Notes: a model not told the origin generated them from the letters alone. A stretch of 64,000 bases of DNA from Aedes albopictus (GCF_035046485.1 NC_085137.1:442808334-442872333); one strand, 5' to 3'; shown: positions 19,590 through 31,099, counted from the stretch's first letter. A program made the numbers and translations.

Positions 19590-22504
19590 AATTTTCTAGG
19601 TGGAATTCCGACCGAAATTCCTGGAGGAATTTCTGACGGAATCCTTGGAGGAGTTCCTCACGGAATCCCTGGGGGAGTTCCTCACGGAATCCCTGGAGGA
19701 GTTCCTGACGGAATCCCTGGAGGAGTTCCTGACGGAATCCCTGGAGGAGTTCCTAACGGAATCCCTGGAGGAGTTCCTGACGGAATCCCTGGAGGAGTTT
19801 CTGACGGAATCCCTGAAGGAGTTCCTGACGGAATCCCTGGAGGAGTTCCTGACGGAATCCCTGGAGGAGTTCCTGACGGAATCCCTGGAGGAGTTCCTGA
19901 CGGAATCCCTGGAGGAGTTCCTGACGGAATCCCTGGAGGAGTTCCTGACGGAATCCCTGGAGGAGTTCCTGACGGAATCCCTGGAGGAGTTCCTGACGGA
20001 ATCCCTGGAGGAGTTCCTGACGGAATCCCTGGAGGAGTTCCTGACGGAATCCCTGGAGGAGTTCCTGACGGAATCCCTGGAGGAGTTCCTGACGGAATCC
20101 CTGGAGGAGTTCCTGACGGAATCCCTGGAGGAGTTCCTGACGGAATCCCTGGAGGAGTTCCTGACGGAATCCCTGGAGGAGTTCCTGACGGAATCCCTGG
20201 AGGAGTTCCTGACGGAATCCCTGGAGGAGTTCCTGACGGAATCCCTGGAGGAGTTCCTGACGGAATCCCTGGAGGAGTTCCTGACGGAATCCCTGGAGGA
20301 GTTCCTGACGGAATCCCTGGAGGAGTTCCTGACGGAATCCCTGGAGGAGTTCCTGACGGAATCCCTGGAGGAGTTCCTGACGGAATCCCTGGAGGAGTTC
20401 CTGACGGAATCCCTGGAGGAGTTCCTGACGGAATCCCTGGAGGAGTTCCTGACGGAATCCCTGGGGGAATTCCTGACGGAATCCCTGGGGGAATTCCTGA
20501 CGGAATCCCTGGGGGAATTCCTGACGGAATCCCTGGGGGAATTCCTGGCGGAATCCCTGGGGGAATTCCTGGCGGAATCCCTGGGGGAATTCCTGGCGGA
20601 ATCCCTGGGGGAATTCCTGACGGAATCCCTGGGGGAATTCCTGACGGAATCCCTGGGGGAATTCCTGACGGAATCCCTGCGGGAATTCCTGACGGAATCC
20701 CTGGGGGAATTCCTGACGGAATCCCTGGGGGAATTCCTGACGGAATCCTTGGGGGAATTCCTGACGGAATCCCTGGGGGAATTCCTGACGGAATCCCTGG
20801 GGGAATTCCTGACGGAATCCCTGGGGGAATTCCTGACGGAATCCCTGGGGGAATTCCTGACGGAATCCCTGGGGGAATTCCTGACGGAATCCCTGGGGGA
20901 ATTCCTGACGGAATCCCTGGGGGAATTGCTGACGGAATCCTGGGGGAATTGCTGACGGAATCCTTGGGGGAATTCCTGACGGAATCCTTGGGGGAATTCC
21001 TGACGGAATCCCTGGGGGAGTTCCTCACGGAATCCCTGGGGGAGTTCCTCACGGAATCCCTGGGGGAGTTCCTCACGGAATCCCTGGGGGAGTTCCTCAC
21101 GGAATCCCTGGGGGAGTTCCTCACGGAATCCCTGGGGGAGTTCCTCACGGAATCCCTGGGGGAGTTCCTCACGGAATCCCTGGGGGAGTTCCTCACGGAA
21201 TCCCTGGGGGAGTTCCTCACGGAATCCCTGGGGGAGTTCCTCACGGAATCCCTGGGGGAGTTCCTCACGGAATCCCTGGGGGAGTTCCTCACGGAATCCC
21301 TGGGGGAGTTCCTCACGGAATCCCTGGGGGAGTTCCTCACGGAATCCCTGGGGGAGTTCCTCACGGAATCCCTAGGGGAGTTCCTCACGGAATCCCTGGG
21401 GGAGTTCCTCACGGAATCCCTGGGGGAGTTCCTCACGGAATCCCTGGGGGAGTTCCTCACGGAATCCCTGGGGGAGTTCCTCACGGAATCCCTGGGGGAG
21501 TTCCTCACGGAATCCCTGGGGGAGTTCCTCACGGAATCTCTGGGGGAGTTCCTCACGGAATCCTTGGGGGAGTTCCTCACGGAATCCCTGGGGGAATTCC
21601 TCACGGAATCCCTGGGGGAGTTCCTCACGGAATCCCTGGGGGAGTTCCTCACGGAATCCCTGGGGGAGTTCCTCACGGAATCCCTGGGGGAGTTCCTCAC
21701 GGAATCCCTGGGGGAGTTCCTCACGGAATCCCTGGGGGAGTTCCTCACGGAATCCCTGGGGGAGTTCCTCACGGAATCCCTGGGGGAGTTCCTCACGGAA
21801 TCCCTGGGGGAGTTCCTCACGGAATCCCTGGGGGAGTTCCTCACGGAATCCCTAGGGGAGTTCCTCACGAAATCCCTGGGGGAGTTCCGCACGGAATTCC
21901 TGGGGGAATTCCTCACGGAATCCCTGGGGAAATTCCTGACGGAATTCCTGGGGGAATTCCTGACAGAATTCCTGGGGGAATTCCTGACAGAATCCCTGGG
22001 GAAATTCCTGACGGAATCCCTGGGGGAATTCCTAACGGAATCCCTGGGGGAATTCCTGACGGAATCCCTGGGGGAATTCCTGACGGAATCCCTGGGGGAA
22101 GTCCTGACGGAATCCCTGGGGGAAGTCCTGACGGAATCCCTGGGGGAATTCCTGACGGAGTCCCTGGGGGAATTCCTGACGGAATCCCTGGGGGAATCCC
22201 TGACGGAATCCCTGGGGTAATTCCTGACGGAATCCCTGGGGGAATTCCCGACGGAATCCCTGGGGGAATTCCCGACGGAATCCTTCTGGGAATTCCTGAC
22301 GGAATCCCTGGGGGAATTGAAGACGGAATCCCTGGGGCAATTCCTGACGGAATCCCTGCGGGAATTCCTGACGGAATGTCTGGGGGAATTCCTGACGGAA
22401 TGTCTGGGGGAATTCCTGACGGAATCCCTACGGGAATTCCTGACAGAATCCGTACGAAAATTCCTGACAGAATCCCTGGGGGAATTCTTGATGGAATCCC
22501 TGGG
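19590..22504. repeat. 24-bp minisatellite array, about 120 units in homogenised blocks
   Basis: The unit reads GGAATCCCTGGAGGAGTTCC then TGAC (24 bp). Three blocks of near-identical units follow one another. The first, to about 20460, has GGAGGAGTTCCTGAC; the second, about 20461-21010, has GGGGGAATTCCTGAC; the third, about 21010-21890, has GGGGGAGTTCCTCAC. A mixed, diverged tail runs to 22504. Because 24 is divisible by 3 and the unit contains no stop, very long frames exist on both strands: 933 aa on plus (Ile-Pro-Gly-Gly-Val-Pro-Asp-Gly repeats, then Glu-Ser-Leu-Gly-Glu-Phe-Leu-Thr) and 956 aa on minus. I treat them as artefacts. The unit has short self-complementary words (GGAATTCC). Confidence 0.95.
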
Positions 22505-22702
22505 GGCATAGGCGCCAACTTGTGACGTAGTTGGTGGGGCGAAGCTCTCCAAAATTGGACAATATTCAACTTTTTTCAGCTCAATGCGCTAGTTTTCACG
22601 TGAATATGCCTAAACTAGATCAACTGCGTCGATATTATCCGAATTTCATGGGTTTTTAGAGGCCTTGCCCCCCCAACTACGTCATAAGTTGGCGCGTATG
22701 CC
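22505..22702. mobile_element. 198-bp TIR MITE inserted in the 24-bp array
   Basis: The left end GGCATAGGCGCCAACTTGTG and, inverted, the right end GGCATACGCGCCAACTTATG match closely. Both continue to ACGTAGTTGG and a G-rich word. CTGGG from the minisatellite flanks both sides, so a target duplication is likely but its exact length is masked by the G run. Minisatellite resumes directly after it. Confidence 0.75.
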
Positions 22703-23070
22703 TGGGGGAATTCCTGACGGAATCCGCGGAGAAATTACTGTCGGAATTCCTAACGGAATTTCTGGAGGAGTTCATGACGGGATTCCCGGAAGAATCTCTG
22801 ACGGAATTCCCGGTGGGATTCCTGACGGAATTCTCGGAGGGATTCCTCATGGAATCTCCGGAGGAATTCCTAACGGAATCCCCGGAGGAATTGATATCGG
22901 AATTCCCGTAGGAATTCCTGACGGATTCCCCAGAGGAATTCCTGAGGGTTTCTCCGGAGGAAATCCTGACGGATTCCCCGGAGGAATTCCTTACAGAATC
23001 CCCACAAAAATTCCTTGCGGAATCCCAAATATAATTCCTAGCGGAATCCCTAGAGGAATTTCAAACGGCA
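22703..23070. repeat. Diverged continuation of the 24-bp minisatellite
   Basis: Units such as GGAATTCCTGACGGAATTC with many substitutions; same orientation as the main array. Confidence 0.85.
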
Positions 23071-23730
23071 ATCTTTTGAAAAGAAATATACTGGCGTTTT
23101 TGAACATGTGCCATTTGACATCATTAAGCTGAAAAATAGAACTGATAAGATATTCCTCGGGTCTCTTGATCAACTACCAATAATGTTATCAGCGGATACA
23201 CCCCTTGTTATACAAAGAGTATGCTGTGTGATATTCAAGGCTCTAGTTAAATCATATTAGTTGTGTCACAAAAAAAAATAAAACAACTCTATTGAAAAAT
23301 TTAAAAACATATAAAATAATATAATATTTAAGCAATTTCGTATTTTATAATTTTGAAATTTTGATGTTTCACAAATTTAAAAATTCGATTTTTTTTATTT
23401 TTTACAATTTTAAGAATTGAGAGTTTTGAAATTTTAGAATTTGAATTAATTTTTATTTGTTGAGACAACTATGAACAGTAATTCCCAAACACAATATCAA
23501 CGACGACAAAAGTTCAATTATTTTGCTTCAATTTGTTTGTTTTTCTAAGATGTACACCATAGTCAATAATCATTACTGCAATCGACGTTATCAGAATCAA
23601 GTTTCAATTGCTCGAGTGGATAGTCAATAAAAGTACATTACAGTAATTTGTATCAGCTTTTTGAGATTGAGCCTTATGTTAGCATCCCAATGCCATGTAT
23701 CCTAAATTTGGGATTATTTATGTTTTTTTT
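23071..23730. other. AT-rich sequence, nothing recognised
   Basis: No gene, no tandem structure and no terminal inverted repeat seen. Confidence 0.5.
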
Positions 23731-24017
23731 TTAATTTCTTTGTCGACTGATCATGTAAGGCGAAGACTTAACCTCACTCAAACTATTGGGCACTGTGCAC
23801 CAATTCAGTTGGAGCATGAATGATGATTTCGCCACAACAGGGGTGCAGCAACATTTGCAGGAATACCATTTGAACAAACCGCTTAATGGGTAGTTGAGTC
23901 GGAAAATTACTTTCACCCATTCACACATCGCGATTGCCCCTTGGCTCATTAGAGGAAAATGCGTTAGCATGCTTCCACCACAACTCAGCTGGTTAAACGT
24001 GCGGCTCAATTGCTCAC

Positions 24018-24133
24018 CGTAAATGGGGTGGAAAATGTTCGAATGGTAGCCGCCATCTTCGCCGTAGGTACATAGGTACTTGTTGCTTCCTCGTCGCCGT
24101 GGCATTAGCTCTGTTGGCTTTGTCGTAACTTAC
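24018..24133 (-). CDS. Candidate minus-strand exon beginning at a recursive-splice-like site
   Basis: On the minus strand a long, nearly uninterrupted pyrimidine tract (about 24165-24138) ends TTTTTTACAG at 24134 and is followed at once by GTAAGTTA. A GTGAGC donor follows after 116 nt (exon end 24018). One frame through these 116 nt is fully open (VSYDKANRANATATRKQQV at its start) and a second is open from an ATG near 24105. Either this is an internal exon, or the first GTAAGT is used as a donor and the site works as a zero-length (recursive) splice site. The remaining part of the 124-codon frame down to 23731 has no recognised domain. Confidence 0.35.
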
Positions 24134-24165
24134 CTGTAAAAAAGGAAAAGAAAAAAGAAAAAATG
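24126..24165 (-). promoter_or_regulatory. Recursive splice site candidate (pyrimidine tract, CAG|GTAAGT)
   Basis: An acceptor (CAG, plus-strand positions 24136-24134) is fused directly to a consensus donor (GTAAGT, 24133-24128), preceded by about 27 mostly pyrimidine bases. In Drosophila this arrangement marks ratchet points in long introns. If functional, the window lies in a long intron of a minus-strand gene. Confidence 0.45.
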
Positions 24166-24237
24166 TGAGAAACTCGGTTAGTGATGGGGGTTTGCGGTGC
24201 TATTTCTGCAGGATGTCTCAATTAGGACCGCAACAAA

Positions 24238-24865
24238 CCCGACCAGGAGCACATTACAAGATCATAACAAATTTATGACAATAGTTGTTACAAATAACAA
24301 TAGTTGATATAATTCGAATTTTCCATGCGAATATCCATAACAAAATTATATTATTGTTGTAATAATTTCAGTACCTTAATTGCTTGTTTCAATTAGTTCA
24401 AACAGATGTATAACAATATTTGTTATATTATGCATTAAAATACATATAATTGCTTCTAACATAATTTCATGACACGTTTATTGCAATCTTTGTTATAGAT
24501 TTGGAAAAAATATATCAAAATGTATAAGAATGTTTGTGTTGTCGTGGATTGATAATTTTTCTTATTTTGGTCACTTGAGCCAAGAGATTTATAACAAAAC
24601 TTGTAACAAATTTGTTCTGAAATATATAACGGAACTCGTTATAATTTTGTATTGATTTTGCAAGTTTAATCTAAGAAAATTCGATATAATCTTGTTATGA
24701 TTATATCTCAACTTGTTATATTTTTGTTTAAATTGGAACGAGTTTTGTTACATTTTTTGTTACTTTAATTACTAACATACATGTTTTATAACAACCGTTG
24801 TTACAAAAATCATTTTAACAAAATAACACAACATGTATCAATTTCGTTTTTTCCATCTAGTCGGG
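24238..24865. mobile_element. 628-bp AT-rich TIR element, CCCGAC ends, AA duplication
   Basis: The ends are CCCGACCAG and, inverted, CCCGACTAG. AA flanks both ends (24236-24237, 24866-24867). The interior is full of ATAACAA/TTGTTAT motifs and has no coding frame. Confidence 0.6.
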
Positions 24866-24867
24866 AA

Positions 24868-25320
24868 TAGCCGAATTTCGCCCCAAATCATATTCGGAGT
24901 TGGCAGCACCCTCTCAGATTACCATGAAACTTTCTGGGTGTGTAGACCTTGACTAGATAAGCCACTTTGCATACTTAGTTTCTTCAAAATTTATCTAGAC
25001 TGTCTTTTGAAAAGGGCTTAACTTTTTTTACCGATTTTTTTCAAATGTGTTTAATTAAAAAAATGAATACTCCTACAAGAAAGTGTTGCATGAGTAATTG
25101 TCACTAAATACGTCAAGTTTCAAGAAAAAAAATGGAAAAAAAATCTAAATTGAGTCCTACACTGAAAAAAATCGTTTAAAAAAAATCAAAGTCGATTTAA
25201 AATGATTTCGATGAAAATTTGTCTCAATATAGGTAATTATGTTCCCTACCAACCGTCCATACGCCACAAGATGGGGACTATTAAAGAAAAAAAGGTTTTC
25301 TAACAACAACTATTTCTCAG
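24868..25320. other. Dispersed-repeat remnants, no gene
   Basis: 24896-24960 contains TTGGCAGCACCCTCTCAGAT, also seen at the end of the window (63976-64000). The rest is A/T-rich low-complexity sequence. Confidence 0.35.
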
Positions 25321-25385
25321 CCGGGGCCCGTGGCGTAGTGGCTACACGTTTGATTCATAAGCATATGGTCATGGGTTCGTTCATA
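25321..25385 (+). mobile_element. tRNA-like SINE head
   Basis: GCCCGTGGCGTAGTGGCTAC resembles the 5' half and A box of a tRNA. GGTCATGGGTTCG resembles a B box, but the T-arm is not completed. It is best read as a degenerate tRNA-derived SINE head. 25386-26040 holds an ATCAAT microsatellite (25415-25434) and otherwise nothing recognised. Confidence 0.4.
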
Positions 25386-26179
25386 CTTATTGGAAATTTT
25401 ACAAGGAATCCGAATATCAATATCAATATCAATATGGCCGACCCAACTTTTTATTATTGCAAATAGTAGCTCTATCTTTCCTCTTTTCAACAACAATCGG
25501 CACCTTAAACATTTTTGAAGACAAGGTGTAAATAGTGGGCCGGTCTCAGCGAGAGTTACCCATATGCAATAATATTGGAGGGTTTACGGTCCAATTTACA
25601 AGTAGTGGAAAATCTGACTTTCGGTCAAAACGTTGTAACGTCACGGTAGAATGCGTCTAATATGACCGGTGGTCCTCTCCTCAGATTCATAAGGATATAA
25701 CCTACTAATTAAATTCACATAGGTATCCTAATCTCATTTGACATACAGATTGCCCGGGATAGGTGAAAGTTTCCAGCGTTTTTGCTGAGCCCCCAATCTA
25801 TTTTCAGATCCATAATGATGCCAATCGCGGATAGGGGTCAAGTTTGTATCATATTGTGTTATGATGTTATAATATTTTTCTATAACTCATTATGTTATAA
25901 ACTACACGCAAAACAAGAAAAGCTACCAAAAATTGAGATATGCCTTTTCTACCAATTTATGTATTAAAAACGTACAGAAAATGTGATAAATCATAATCCA
26001 TTCGTTGTATTAAGATGCGCTACACGGTTCCATAGCTTCCATACCACTACACACAAACACCTCCATTCAAACCCGAGAAGTTGAACCGGGTAACGTCTAA
26101 AAATAACTTTCGCTTCGCTGCTGAGCTTCGCGTCCTATTGTCTACATGGAATTTTCCACTTGTAAACAGCAACCTGCTG

Positions 26180-26240
26180 GGTGCGGGCTTTTCAGTGCAC
26201 AATGGGTCTAGAGTAGTATTTACGAAGACAAAAATGTTTC
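26180..26240 (+). repeat. Dispersed repeat, partner inverted at 29030-29078
   Basis: CAGTGCACAATGGGTC and CGAAGACAAAA near 26192-26232 are found inverted near 29033-29068. Overlapping ORFs of 67-69 aa have no domain. Confidence 0.45.
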
Positions 26241-26489
26241 TGCCAAGTTCTGTCATTTCTTTTTTTTTTTTTTCATTATTGTGAAATGATTACGGTCAAT
26301 CAAGTGTGGCTTATCCAAAAATCTGCTGATTAATTATTCTCTATATAATATCAGAATGTTTTACAAAGTTATAGCAAATTTTCAAAAATAAAACATTCGA
26401 TTGATTTGTCTTTATTAAAGAGACTTTCAGCCCTTGGATAAAACATTCGAATCATTAGAACTTTTCGAAAAGTTTTCAATAAATTGCAA

Positions 26490-28860
26490 CTTTTTTGCCT
26501 TTAGTCATATTTTAGTCGAGTCCAACGATACATGAAGACCAATACATTAGTCACAAACTTTCAAAATTTAATTTAATTCGGTTCGCTTAGTCCTAAGGTA
26601 CAGTAATTTGATAAACGGAAGTCAAAAACTAGATATAGATAGAAGGGCTCTAATTTCGTGTAAAGTTGAATAATCAATCAAGCCCAAATTTGCACCAATT
26701 AAATCAAACTCGTTGAGGAGCAAGTAATCAAAATTTGAATAGTTTTGGTGGACTTTATAAAAGGATACAACTTGCTAAAAATGTTTTAGGCAATTTTTAA
26801 AACTTAGCATGCTTTTGTATATACCACTAGGCGGTGCTAGAGGTCAAGCAAATTTTAAATTTAATATATCTCAGAATTCTGGTCACTTACAAAGTTGGTG
26901 TCTTTGACAATGTTGTTTGGTAGGTCAAGGGCTTACAGTTAATGGAGCACTTGTTTCGAAATTTTGTCACAAGGAAGCGCAAATTACACATTTGCAAAAT
27001 TATGGAAATGAATGTTTTTTTCGTAAAGCAATCAAAAAGCTGTAATTTAGTTTTCTTTGAACATATTTAAGTCAAGTCAAAGGTTTTTCAAAGAGCTATA
27101 TATTAGTCATAAATGTGCAAAATATAATTTCATTCGGTTCACTTAATCCAGACATATAGCAGTTTAACGAAGAACACCCAAATATGAAACATTTTACTAG
27201 AGTCGCTCCAACTTCATGTAAAACTATCCACCTCCTCTCTCCTCTTCTTGGCGTAACGTCCTCACTGGGACAAAGCCTGCTTCTCAGCTTAGTGTTCTAT
27301 GAGCACTTCCACAGTTATTAACTGAGAGCTTCCTCTGCCAATGACCATTTTGCATGTGTATATCTTGTGGCAGGCACGAAGATACTCTATGCCCAAGGAA
27401 GTCAAGGAAATTTCCTTTACGAAAAGATCCTGGACCGACCGGGAATCGAACCCGTCACCCTCAGCATGGTCATGCTGAATACCCGTGCGTTTACCGCCTC
27501 GGCTATATGGGCCTACTATCCAACTATCCAATCGAGCTCAAATTTGTACCATTTATAGCTAATTAGTTGTGCAACTAGCAGATAAAATTTGAGAATATTC
27601 CCTACACATTATAGAAAGTTACAGGTTGCTGAATATATTCGAGATAATAAGTAAAAGATACATGCTTCTACTAATTTGCAACTAGCGCCGTCTACTGGCA
27701 GAATCCTGAACCAATCAGCTAATCAACTGAAACGCCTTAATAAACCAAACAACATTGCCGAAGAAACCAACTTTCTAAGTAATCAGAGTTCTGAGATATA
27801 TGGAATATAATAATTAATTTATCGTCAGCGCTACCTAGTGGTGGAATTTTGAATCAAACGGCCCATCACCAGTAAAACCTTGGCTGGCCTAACAACTTTG
27901 CCAAGTATACCGAATATTCAAGTAATCATGGTGCTAAGATGTACGGTATGGAAATTTCGCCAGTGCTACGTCTTGCTGTCTGTGATATCTGTCATACCAG
28001 AAACAAACAGACGTAACACTGATGAAATGTTTATACCAAATATCTCATCATCCTGATTACTTAGAGAGTTGGTGTCTTCGGCAATATTATTTGGCTGGTC
28101 AAGAACTAACAAATGATGGGCCGTTTGATTCAAAATTCCACCACTAGGCGGCGCTAGTGAGCAAACAAATATTATATTCCATATATCTCAGGACTCAGAT
28201 CACTTAGAAAGTTGATGTCTTCGGCGATGTTGTTAGGTTGGTTACGGCCGCTCAGTTGATCAGCTGATTGGTTCAAGGTTCTGTCAGTAGGCGGCGCTAG
28301 TTACGAATTAATTGAAGCATGCAACTTTTATTTATTATTTCAAATATATTCAGCAAGCTGTAACTTTTTCAATAATGCACCAAATATTCTCAAATTTTTC
28401 CTGCCAGTTGCACAACTAGTAAGCTATAAACGGTACAAATTTGGGCTCGATTGGATAACTTTACATAAAATTGGAACAACTCTAATAAAGTAGTTCATAT
28501 TTAAGTGTTCTTCGTTTAATTGCTATATCTCTGGATCAAGTGAACCGAATGAAATGCGACATTGCACAATTATGACTAATACATAGCTCTTTGAAAAACC
28601 TTTGACTTGACTTAGACACGTTCAAAGAAAACAAATTTACAGCTTGTTGATTACTTCACGAAAAAATATCAATCATTTGAATGATTTTGCAAATGTGTAA
28701 CTAGCGCCACCTAGTTGACCATTAACTGTAAGCCCTTGACTCACTTAACAACGTTGTCGAAGACACCAACTTTCTAAGTGGTGAGAGTCCTGAGATATAT
28801 GAAATTTAAAATTTGCCGTTTATTATTGGTGGAATTTCTAATTAAACGATCCATCACCAT
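26490..28860. mobile_element. About 2-kb foldback element with internal tandem units
   Basis: Sequence from about 26815 recurs inverted up to about 28845. Examples are GGTTTTTCAAAGAGCTATAT near 27084 and its inverse near 28585, and TTACACATTTGCAAAAT near 26975 with its inverse near 28690. The symmetry centre is near 27990. Within the arms, CTAGGCGGCGCTAG-type and GTGTCTTCGGCAATGTTG-type words recur, and a related unit extends to about 26490. A SINE is inserted in the left arm. No coding region. Confidence 0.65.
27235..27522 (-). mobile_element. tRNA-derived SINE, Feilai-type, well preserved
   Basis: On the minus strand: ATATAGCCGAGGCGGTAAAC (A box), a B box in GACGGGTTCGATTCCCG, then a body ending in CCAAGAAGAGGAGAGAGG. 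It interrupts one arm of the foldback element, so it is younger than that element. Confidence 0.8.
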
Positions 28861-29144
28861 CCATCATGGCATCGCAAATAAAATTATTAGAAAGCAGATT
28901 TTTGAATCAGTTTAACCAGACGAACCACCCTAACATAACAATAATAGGGAATAGGGTCAACAATTGAAAATAAACTTTCTAAAACACAATATGTGTCTAA
29001 AAACTTAATGCTGAAGCTTAAACAGTTTTGTCTTCGCAAATACGGCTCTGGACCCATTGTGCAGTGTGGCGGCTGTATCAATTCCATCACCAAGCCACGT
29101 TTGTGTTGATGATGATGGCTTTCAGCCTCTTGTCTATTCATGTG

Positions 29145-29222
29145 CAGTTATAGCCGTGCTGGTTAGAGCGCAGGATACCGTGTATCACCATGATAGTATC
29201 TCGGTTCGATTCCCGCCGCCGC
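29145..29222 (+). mobile_element. tRNA-like SINE head or tRNA pseudogene
   Basis: TAGCCGTGCTGGTTAGAGCG (A box region) and CTCGGTTCGATTCCCG (B box) are correctly spaced for a tRNA-like pol III promoter. The 5' and 3' ends do not pair into an acceptor stem. Confidence 0.5.
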
Positions 29223-29489
29223 CCGTATTTCTTTTTAAACATGTATTGGTATTTGATGCCGCCGCTGCTGCCATGATCAGTCTAAAAATAGATCAAATAA
29301 TGAGAAACCAGTGCGACAGAGCACACGCACACATGCGAAATTTTCCTTTTCCAGATTCTAGGAAGCCAATACAATTTTTGGTATACTGCCACCTACCAAT
29401 TTTTGTATTTGCAAGGCCCTAATACAATATTTGTATATGTTTCATACCCAATTGTATTAGAATCTGCCAATCTCAGGTTGCGTGTAGAT

Positions 29490-29850
29490 GCAGGATGATG
29501 TTAAAATAACTAAAATTGTTAGAAAAAGTACACTGGTCTAATCAATATTATAACCTATTTTGTTACAATTATATCATAATAATAACAAAATGTGATATGA
29601 ATTTTCACCTCAGGATTACTGGTTTCCATTAAATTTTGATACAATTTTGTAACATTTTTTTCCAAATGTCCAAGACTCAAAACTAAATGATAACACAATG
29701 AGTTATCAAACAACATTTATAACACAATGTGATATAATTTAGTTATAGTATTTTGACAACACCAACGATGTTGAATATGATTATAACACAATGAGTTATA
29801 AATATCAAGGTCTGTTAGGATTATGTTATATTTTTGCTACAATTTTCTTG
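29490..29850. repeat. AT-rich ATAACA/TGTTAT repeat
   Basis: Repeated TTATAACACAATG and GTTATATT words, like the elements at 1.8 and 24.2 kb. Ends not resolved. Confidence 0.4.
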
Positions 29851-30429
29851 TCGAGATGGCACGAGAAGATTGATCGTCACTCCCAAAATCGAATCTCGAA
29901 TTTTGGTGAGTATTCTCCACGAACCGATTCATGGGGTTGGATGATTCAATCTACACTACTAGGTAGTGCATTCCACTTCAATTGCAAGAAGGCTGATAAA
30001 AAAAAATAAACGCTGTCGTAATACTATTTGAGAACAGGAAACATTTCGTTTTTCAGAACTGCTCATAAAACGAACCGTTATCTTTCAATAAGGCTTAGGA
30101 CGTGGCATCATCTGATAAGGCCAAACATTTCGCTTTCGATGACGCTAGGCTTGCTGTGATAACATGTGGATTGTTGATTATGATTATACCGGCTATGCAA
30201 TGAACCTCCATTGAGGTAGAATCGATTCCGGTAGATTACCTCCATTAAGGTAACATTACCTCAATGGAATTTAGTTGTATTCAGAACAGTTGGGGGACTT
30301 GAGATGAGGCTTACGAAGAAATTATGGGAAAGGAAAAAAGGATGAGTTAATTGATGTTTAAGTTTAAGGAAGGAGGGACGCTGACTATGCATGGGTATTG
30401 GTGTGGGTATATATCTATATGAAATTCAT

Positions 30430-30765
30430 GTGAGGCAAAAAAACTCACGAACGGATTGTCCGATCACGGACACTGGACGGAGGAATGGCCGGCTCTTCCC
30501 ACTGAAGAGGGCTCACAGGAACAAATGCTGCAGACGATAGCTCGACGACGGAATAACTCTTAAGTGTTAGCCTTGTAAAAGGCTGATTGTTTCGGCTGTC
30601 CAAGAAGTAGGCTTGAGGGATTCGATTTCAACGATGTTTATTATTCAACTGCTTTACAAAGACTGATTGCTCTTCGAGCAAATGCGATCACTTATATATC
30701 CCACCCGCGCGCGAGATGAGCATGACTCTCGTTATCTATAGTCTGTTGCTCAACTAACAAAATTG
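30430..30765 (-). mobile_element. Possible solo LTR or LTR fragment
   Basis: On the minus strand a TATATAAG box (about 30696) is followed about 65 nt later by AATAAAC (about 30640) and then a further 200 nt rich in unique sequence. This TATA-R-AATAAA order is typical of a retrotransposon LTR. Exact ends, primer-binding site and target duplication were not established, and no gag or pol is nearby. 29851-30430 shows only short inverted TTACCTCCATTAAGGTAA motifs. Confidence 0.4.
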
Positions 30766-31034
30766 GGAAATGTCTGTCTGTATGTGTGTGTATATGTGGG
30801 TGCGAATGTACGCTCAAATATAATCTTGAAATTTCGTTATAAGCAATATATCATTCTGATGTTCAAATCAAATTTTGCTGTTTAATAGGTGGATTATTCT
30901 TCCTTTTCCAAATATCGCAATATTGATAACAATGCACACCTCTGTTACAAATAAGTCATCGCTATGTGGTTTCAGTTACGCCTTTCCTCGATAACGTGAA
31001 CATAGCACATATTCTTGATCTCCGTATACTATCA

Positions 31035-31099
31035 GTAAGTGTGGATTAGCAGTAGAATTTTCACGTTTAATGTAAAGTAATGTGCCTTTTTCCATACAG
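31035..31099 (+). other. 5'-UTR intron of the intact MATH-BTB gene
   Basis: 65 nt with a consensus donor GTAAGT and a strong acceptor (GCCTTTTTCCATACAG). It removes the upstream ATG at 31080 and leaves CATCAACTTCCGATCAACA before the start codon. A TCAGT initiator-like word overlaps the donor region at 31032. The paralogue has a matching acceptor 20 nt before its ATG. Confidence 0.55.

Noticed and set aside
19419..22552. Open frames of 933 aa (plus), 956 aa (minus) and 451 aa in the minisatellite
   Set aside because: All are generated by a stop-free 24-bp unit whose period is a multiple of three. Several frames on both strands are open at once, the frame shifts between different peptide repeats, and there is no non-repeat domain.
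29145..29222. Functional tRNA gene
   Set aside because: The ends cannot pair into an acceptor stem and the anticodon arm is not convincing.
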